A DNA stretch of 11,198 bases from Tubulinosema ratisbonensis. Taxonomy: Eukaryota > Microsporidia > Tubulinosematidae. A program made the position numbers and the translations under genes. The stretch's first letter is position 1; each line of letters opens with the position of its first letter. Below the pieces are notes generated by a model. That model was not told the DNA's origin. It worked only from the letters and a program-made list of their open reading frames with translations, and made no database searches. Location: assembly GCA_004000155.1 (NCBI GenBank), contig RCSS01000151.1, forward strand, positions 1 through 11,198, written 5' to 3'. Shown here piece after piece: positions 7,010 to 11,198 of the stretch.

Positions 7010-7384
7010 ATTATTTTATTATTTTTGTATTGTATTTTATTTTTATTTAAATTTTGCCTTTTTAATTTAATCTTATCTTATATAAAAATCTAGGCAAAAA
7101 ATTTTCAAAATTTTATAGCTAATATAGAAATTTTTAAATATAAATAAAAAACCTTATAAATTAATTGATATATTTTTATCATGTATCAATTAAATATAAA
7201 TACTTTGTGAATATATATGATTTTATATTCAAATAAAATTTTTATAACTACAATAAATATTATTGATTAAAATTTTACCTTTTTTTTAATTCAAAAAATT
7301 TAATTTTCTTAAATGTAATGTATGATTCATACTTTTATATATTTGCTTTTAATTGTATCTTATTTATAAACTAATTCATATTAA

Positions 7385-7620
7385 GAAAGATTTTCGTAAT
7401 GTCCTATGCATATAATATCAAATTCAGATTCTATAGGTAGATTGATTGTATCGTTTTAGTTTCTCTATAACAAAGCTTTTCATATTTGTGAAATGTCATT
7501 TATTTTGTCATTTCATTATTTTATACTCAATCCTTTTGTTCATTTTTTAAATTGACATTTTTATTGATTTTGATAGTTTCAAATAAGAAGTTTTTCTTTA
7601 AAATGCATTTAGAGTCACAA
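7385..7620 (-). pseudogene. Retropepsin-like fragment (relic)
   Basis: At about 7625-7600 one frame reads IIIFCDSKCILKKNF, resembling a D-[ST]-G protease active site with the Gly replaced. About 60 codons further on, in another frame (7431-7402), ESEFDIICIG resembles the hydrophobic 'ILG' segment near the end of retropepsins. Order and spacing fit a Ty3/gypsy protease, but this is the weakest of the relic domains. Confidence 0.3.
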
Positions 7621-8188
7621 AAAATTATTATAATATAGCATACCCAACTAAAAGTTTACCGTTTTTATTTGGGAATTCAAAATTCTTAATAATACCTAAG
7701 TTGAATAGAAATAAGGATAGAACTTTGTATTTTGAAATAATTTTAAAAATAGTCAAAAATAATGTTAAGTAATACAATAAATAGCATCATTACAAAATCT
7801 CAAACAAATTCTCATCATTTCATTTTTACCGTGCATTTTTTATTTATCTATCATAATATTTACATCTTTATATTGAGTAATTTAAATTTGAAATCAAACT
7901 TATACGTAATATTATTTTGTTTTAAAAAGATTAGTAATATTAAAAAATGCTGTAAATATTCGTAATTGTGGACCGGTAAATAATTCTGATTTTACAATTA
8001 ATTAGGTTTTCAAAAAAATAATACTTAATTTTATATAACTAAAGATTTTGGTAAAAATATTTTTTATTAACAAAATTAAGGGATGTGGGTTCAAAACTTA
8101 TCTAATCAGATAACTTGACAAAGCCAATAATAATTTATGATAGACTATGTAGGTTTTTACAATTATATCACCAGCGCTATAAAATTTT

Positions 8189-8230
8189 AAATTATTTCTA
8201 TCCAACTATTAGATTATTAAAGTTTATTTA
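8189..8230 (+). repeat. Direct repeat, copy 1 (~42 bp)
   Basis: The sequence 'aaattatttctatccaacta' followed by 'ttagattattaaagtttatt' recurs at 8418-8457 as a close copy with about five substitutions and a 2-base gap. Shorter partial versions of the same motif fill 8350-8400. Together they indicate a degenerate repeat array. Confidence 0.45.
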
Positions 8231-8417
8231 ATAGTATTTAGTTTTATTTAGTTTTATTTTGAATTTTTTTTATTAAATTCTTTAATTATTTGAATTATTA
8301 ATATTTAATATTAGATTACAAGTTTATATTATTTTAAATATTTTATTTCAAATTATTCTATTTTTTTAATTATTTCTATTTAATTATTTAAATATTTTAT
8401 TTTAAATATTTTACTTC

Positions 8418-8457
8418 GAATTATTTTTATTTAATTATTAGATTTAAAGTTTATTTT
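8418..8457 (+). repeat. Direct repeat, copy 2 (~40 bp)
   Basis: Close copy of 8189-8230, sharing 'ctattagatt/ttattagatt' and 'aaagtttattt'. The 190 bases between the two are built from related 'tttaaatattttatttcaaa' pieces. Confidence 0.45.
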
Positions 8458-8504
8458 TTTTCAAATTAACGAATAAATTCTTTTTAAATAAAAATCTTAA
8501 GAAA

Positions 8505-8555
8505 AAATTTAATATCCAATCATTTGATAAAATTTAATAATCCTTTTATTTGATA
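8505..8555 (+). repeat. Tandem duplication of a ~26-bp unit
   Basis: Two adjacent units begin 'aaatttaata' and end 'atttgata' (8505-8529 and 8530-8555), differing by a one-base insertion and a few substitutions in the middle. They lie about 75 bases upstream of the cyclin start codon. Confidence 0.5.
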
Positions 8556-8630
8556 AAGTAATAAAAACACACCAATAAAATTATATTAAAATAAAGGAGT
8601 GTAATTATTATTCCTTCAATCACTCTCATC

Positions 8631-9203
8631 ATGAACAACAAATTCAGCTTAGAAGAAGAAATACTTACTTGTCAAAACAGAACAGAAACATTAAAAGATT
8701 ATCTCTTTCCTTTTATACAAAACAAAGAAGAGATTGATGAATTAATTTTAATGCTTAAAAAGGTAAAAATTACCTTTGTAAAACTATTTTGCGCAGTTTA
8801 TACTTTCAGAAAAATAAAAGAAATTTACTGCTTTAAAACGTTTAACGAAAATGTGTCTAAATTCACTATAAACAAAATAAATTATGAATTAATCCAAAAT
8901 AAACAATTAGTTTTTATTGTTTGTGTTATTTTGGCACACAAATCTTTTGATGATAATTTTATTAATTTGTCTATTTGGTCTAAGATTAGCAAATACAGCA
9001 AAAATAATTTATTTTTAGGAGAGTACGTAATCATAAAATTACTTAATTTTAATTTTACTCCCAAAAAAGAAGAATTTTTGGAGGTAAAATGTGATTTTTG
9101 TTTGAAATTTAATTATTTTGAGATAAAATACGAAGGTAATCTTTTAAAAGAGAAACTAAAAACCTATTTTATTAAAATGTTTTCTTGTTTTGGAAATGAG
9201 TAA
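8631..9203 (+). CDS. Cyclin-box protein (Pcl/Pho80-like)
   Basis: A 190-residue protein with a recognisable cyclin-box core. LAHKSFDDNFINLSIWSKIS at 101-120 matches the cyclin pattern 'LAxKxxDDxxxxNxxWxxIxx'. It is followed by a conserved-type Glu (E131, in LGEY) and the helix LLNFNF (137-142), which matches 'LLxxLxFxL'. K104 and E131 sit where cyclins contact the kinase. AVYTFRKIKEIY (55-66) fits the preceding helix, normally 'LxYIxRLxxxx'. Such proteins bind and activate a cyclin-dependent kinase. The 'DDxxxNxxW' spacing resembles Pcl/Pho80 cyclins more than mitotic B-type cyclins, but the subtype is uncertain. It is short, with little beyond one cyclin fold. The start is the first in-frame ATG after a C/T-rich leader. 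Its stop is one base from the converging Sof1 stop. Confidence 0.65.
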   Translation: MNNKFSLEEEILTCQNRTETLKDYLFPFIQNKEEIDELILMLKKVKITFVKLFCAVYTFRKIKEIYCFKTFNENVSKFTINKINYELIQNKQLVFIVCVILAHKSFDDNFINLSIWSKISKYSKNNLFLGEYVIIKLLNFNFTPKKEEFLEVKCDFCLKFNYFEIKYEGNLLKEKLKTYFIKMFSCFGNE

Positions 9204-9204
9204 T

Positions 9205-10425
9205 TCAATTATTTCTCTCATTTTTCTTAGCTTCTTTTCTTTTCCTAGCTTCTTCNTTTTCTTTTCTAATCCTAAGCTCTCTTTTCAAAGGTTTTGGTAA
9301 AAATCTTTGGTTGGAAATCTTTTTAACTTCATTTACGTACTTAAATTTGTCTTTTAACATTTCATTATAAGCCATGGCTCTGCTTTGTATATCTGAGATT
9401 GGTCCAATTTTTCTGCTAGCATTTGTTTTCCAAACACGTAAACTGCCATCATCAGAACCAGAAATGACAAATTCTTCAGTTTTACTAAGTTTAACCCCAT
9501 TAACATTGTGCATTCTTCTATTATGATAAACATCCAAACATCTTCTNTCTTTTACATCAAATATTCTTACAGTTTGGTCATTAGATCCACTCACCAATTT
9601 CTTACCAAAATCAATACAATTTATTGGACTGAAATGATGTTTGAAGAAACACATTGTATTATCCAAGTATCTTAAATCATAAACGTATAAAACAGAATCT
9701 TCATTGCCAACTGCCATTAATTTACCATCCAAACTAAATTTAATGTCATTGTTTTTTATTCCTAATTGAAAATTACAGTAAATTTCATTCGTTCTTGTGT
9801 CTACAAAATTTAATTTACTTGACTCCGAGAAAACAATTAAATTTTCTAAAACTGGGTTTATTTCTGCAAAATTACAGATAGAATTACCAATACTAAATTT
9901 AGGAAAGATTTTTTCTGAGTCATAAACTTTGATTCCTTCATTGGTGCTAACAACAAATTCATTCTTACAACTGGTAAGACTGTTAATGTAATTAGTTTTA
10001 TAAACATTCTTTATTTCTAAATTTTCTTCATTCCATTCACCTGTGTAAGAAATGACTGAGTCATTCTGACCAATCAATAAATTATTTTTAAAAAAAGACA
10101 ACCCTGTGATTCTATGCTCATTTTTTATTTTAAATTTTGTGTTATTTTTTATGCTCCAAATGAATGTTGATTGGTCAAATGAACTTGAAGCAAAAATATC
10201 ATTCTCTTTTTCATGTGCTAAATAGGTTATTCCTTCTAAGTGGTAGTTGTATGCCTTTACAAATGGTTTAGCTAATAATCTATCCACTTTAGTAGCATTT
10301 ACTGCTCTCATATATTCTCTTTCTTTCATGAATGGGTGGTATTTTGGATCTTTGTTAAAATCTTTTTTGTGTAAGTCATTTTTTCTTTCTTTTGGTTTGT
10401 CATGAATTATTGTGTTAATTTTCAT
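9205..10425 (-). CDS. SOF1: Sof1/DCAF13 family WD40 protein, U3 snoRNP/SSU processome
   Basis: A 406-residue protein matching Sof1 along its length. The N-terminal Sof1 signature is present: YHPFMKEREYMRAVNATKVD (29-48) and RLLAKPFV (49-56), compare 'HPFxxxREYxxALNATKLERMFAKPFV'. WD40 repeats follow, including ASSSFDQSTFIWSI (79-92), VSGSNDQTVRIFDVK ending at 292, and VISGSDDGSLRVW (320-332). The Sof1 C-terminal tail begins at about 338, with RKIGPISDIQSRAMAYNEML and then KFKYVNEVKKISNQRFLPK, ending in basic residues. Sof1 is a nucleolar component of the small-subunit processome, needed for early 18S rRNA cleavages. It is shorter than fungal and animal homologues, as is usual in microsporidia. 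Two unknown residues (293 and 390) come from N's at 9547 and 9256; neither breaks the frame. Confidence 0.92.
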   Translation of the reverse strand: MKINTIIHDKPKERKNDLHKKDFNKDPKYHPFMKEREYMRAVNATKVDRLLAKPFVKAYNYHLEGITYLAHEKENDIFASSSFDQSTFIWSIKNNTKFKIKNEHRITGLSFFKNNLLIGQNDSVISYTGEWNEENLEIKNVYKTNYINSLTSCKNEFVVSTNEGIKVYDSEKIFPKFSIGNSICNFAEINPVLENLIVFSESSKLNFVDTRTNEIYCNFQLGIKNNDIKFSLDGKLMAVGNEDSVLYVYDLRYLDNTMCFFKHHFSPINCIDFGKKLVSGSNDQTVRIFDVKXRRCLDVYHNRRMHNVNGVKLSKTEEFVISGSDDGSLRVWKTNASRKIGPISDIQSRAMAYNEMLKDKFKYVNEVKKISNQRFLPKPLKRELRIRKEXEEARKRKEAKKNERNN

Positions 10426-10449
10426 GGCTTATTCTAAAAAAATAGCATT

Positions 10450-10549
10450 AAATTAAAAATAAAATAAAATAAAAATAAAATAAAAATTAAAATTAAAATA
10501 AAAATAAAAATTAAAATTAAAATTAAAATAAAAATTAAAATTAAAATAA
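10450..10549. repeat. A/T-only simple repeat (aaaat/aaaatt units)
   Basis: About 100 bases built almost only of 'aaaat', 'aaaaat' and 'aaaatt' units in irregular alternation. No G or C occurs until 10550. It lies in the 197-base gap between the Sof1 start and the SmG stop, so it overlaps the Sof1 upstream region. It is an expanded microsatellite and likely polymorphic between isolates. Confidence 0.8.
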
Positions 10550-10622
10550 GAAATGAAGAAAATTAAATTAATTTTCATTAAATAACATAATACATTTTTT
10601 ACATAAATTAAAAATTTAATTT

Positions 10623-10823
10623 TTAAACTAATATTATTTTTTCAATAAATTCTCCTCTAACAACAACATTTCCCTTATACTTTCCTTGTGCCTCAGTCAA
10701 TGTAACATTGGAATAAAAATCATAACCAATCAACATACCTGTAATCTCATCCTTCCCTTTTAAAAGAATACTAACCCTCTTAAAAAGATAATTTTTAAAA
10801 TTAGGTACTGTTTGTGATTTCAT
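10623..10823 (-). CDS. SMG: Small nuclear ribonucleoprotein Sm G
   Basis: A 66-residue Sm protein. The N-terminus VPNFKNYLFKRVSILLKG (6-23) matches the SmG start 'xPELKKYMDKKLSLKLNG'. The Sm1 motif continues with EITGMLIGYDFYSNVTLTEA (26-45), carrying the GxLxGxDxxxN pattern with Asn39. After a very short loop (QGKYK) comes Sm2, GNVVVRGEFIEKIIL (51-65), with the RG that binds RNA. SmG is a member of the heptameric ring on the U1, U2, U4 and U5 snRNAs, the same ring as SmD2 at the left end of this window. It is about ten residues shorter than human SmG, mainly in the loop and C-terminus. LSm7 is the main alternative but normally has a different Sm2 (VCRG) and a longer loop. A CCC motif lies two bases before the ATG and supports the start. 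Confidence 0.8.
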   Translation of the reverse strand: MKSQTVPNFKNYLFKRVSILLKGKDEITGMLIGYDFYSNVTLTEAQGKYKGNVVVRGEFIEKIILV

Positions 10824-10840
10824 ATGGGTATAAAAAATAT
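10824..10840 (-). promoter_or_regulatory. CCC start-proximal motif of SmG
   Basis: On the minus strand the upstream bases read 'tattttttatacccatATG'. The CCC is two bases from the start codon and is preceded by a 'tata' and a T run, closely paralleling the SmD2 leader (746-760). It matches the CCC-type signal reported for microsporidian genes with short leaders. Confidence 0.55.
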
Positions 10841-11027
10841 CATTACGTAAATAATTGATATTTTTGCTAAACTTATTTTAAAATTTCTTGAAACAATTTA
10901 GTTTTATGTTAAAAGTCATTGCTACAAAAAAAATAAAACAAATTTGATTGAAAAAAAATATTCGTTGCTTCTAAAACACATTTGTTATGAATTAAGAATA
11001 TAAGGAAAAAAAATCTGTACACTAAAG

Positions 11028-11198
11028 ATGCGCAAACCAATTTATTTAGTTATAGTGTTATTTTTCTTTGAAGTACCAGCAGGATTTGCTTTAGCAGGAA
11101 GTAGTTACAGAAGAAGTAGTAGTTCTAGCTCAAGAGGAGGAGGATCTTCTGGCGGCGGCGGAGGAAGAATGATGACCTCTAGCGGAGGAGGATCTTCC
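11028..11198 (+). CDS. Secreted Gly/Ser-rich protein, N-terminal part
   Basis: Frame open from ATG 11028 to the window edge (57 codons), so the gene is 3'-truncated here. It starts MRKPIYLVIVLFFFEVPAGF, then ALA, a classic signal peptide with likely cleavage near ALA-G at about residue 23. The mature part is low-complexity: SSYRRSSSSSSRGGGSSGG, then GGGRMMTSSGGGSS at the edge. DNA in the repeat part is strikingly G-rich compared with the rest of the window, and the block 'ggaggaggatcttc' occurs twice (11138 onward and 11183 onward), showing an internal repeat. Gly/Ser-rich secreted proteins occur among microsporidian spore-wall and polar-tube-associated proteins, so such a role is plausible but unproven. 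The leader is purine-rich ('aaggaaaaaaaatctgtaca'). Confidence 0.75.
   Translation, partial: MRKPIYLVIVLFFFEVPAGFALAGSSYRRSSSSSSRGGGSSGGGGGRMMTSSGGGSS

Larger units (their letters stand above)
4917..7620 (-). mobile_element. Decayed Ty3/gypsy-type retroelement pol (relic)
   Basis: Read on the minus strand, short blocks resembling gypsy Pol motifs occur in the order protease, reverse transcriptase, RNase H, integrase, which is the Ty3/gypsy order, and mostly with plausible spacing. They are split by many stops and frame changes, so the element is dead and old. The individual blocks are listed separately. No long terminal repeats, primer-binding site, polypurine tract or gag domain could be found. 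The RT-to-RNase H and RNase H-to-integrase distances are shorter than in intact elements, implying internal deletions. Each block alone is weak; the colinear set is what supports the call. All matches were made by eye. Confidence 0.5.
7621..8630. other. Gene-free region upstream of the cyclin gene
   Basis: No credible gene. A 67-codon plus-strand frame at 7762-7965 is all Ile/Phe/Asn/Lys and looks accidental. On the relic's strand this is where gag and a 5' LTR would lie, but I could find neither. The right half (8189-8555) consists of degenerate A/T-rich direct repeats. A C/T-rich patch (about 8611-8630, 'ttccttcaatcactctcatc') immediately precedes the cyclin start and may be its leader. Confidence 0.5.

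Noticed and set aside
7762..7965. 67-codon plus-strand ORF with hydrophobic segments
   Set aside because: Almost only Ile/Asn/Phe/Leu/Ser/Lys, no support from upstream signals; probably chance.
8080..8125. T-loop-like 'gggttcaaaac' suggesting a tRNA
   Set aside because: The flanking bases cannot form the T stem, and no acceptor, D or anticodon arms are found. It does not work as a primer-binding site either.
8882..9064. 60-codon minus-strand ORF
   Set aside because: Lies wholly inside the cyclin gene on the opposite strand; shadow.
1..11198. CRISPR arrays, bacterial operons, rRNA or tRNA genes
   Set aside because: No regularly spaced repeats with unique spacers, no Shine-Dalgarno-led operons and no G/C-rich structured RNA segments were seen.

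Overview
The window looks like nuclear DNA of a microsporidian, most likely of the AT-rich Nosema/Vairimorpha type. The genus is an inference; no species is claimed. Reasons: very high A+T, short intron-free genes, divergent but recognisable eukaryotic core proteins (SmD2, SmG, the U3/SSU-processome WD40 protein Sof1, a cyclin), small predicted secreted proteins with no obvious relatives, and a CCC triplet directly before the start codons of both Sm genes. Three N positions (1885, 9256, 9547) show draft-quality sequence.

Layout: 434-745 (-) SmD2. 1275-2273 (+) holds three small ORFs of unknown function, one with a hydrophobic N-terminus and one with a cysteine-rich N-terminus. 2403-3534 (-) is one predicted secreted protein of about 376 codons, split by an apparent one-base frameshift near an A5/T5 run. 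From 3535 to about 8630, roughly 5 kb, there is no intact recognisable gene. This stretch contains a 150-bp near-palindrome (4361-4510), a long open frame without a usable ATG (4511-4927, -), and what I read as a badly decayed Ty3/gypsy-type pol on the minus strand (protease, reverse transcriptase, RNase H, integrase, about 7620 down to 4917), with a possible second integrase fragment at 5488-5640. Degenerate AT-rich repeats fill 8189-8555.

Gene density returns at 8631-9203 (+, cyclin) and 9205-10425 (-, Sof1), which converge with one base between their stop codons. Then come an AT-only simple repeat (10450-10549), SmG (10623-10823, -), and the start of a Gly/Ser-rich secreted protein running off the right edge (11028-11198, +).

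The recognised genes serve RNA processing and the cell cycle. SmD2 and SmG belong to the same spliceosomal Sm ring, Sof1 acts in 18S rRNA maturation, and the cyclin would activate a CDK. The secreted proteins are candidates for spore-wall or host-interface roles, by inference only. The strongest unusual content is the decayed retroelement next to an open frame that lacks its 5' end and a large hairpin.
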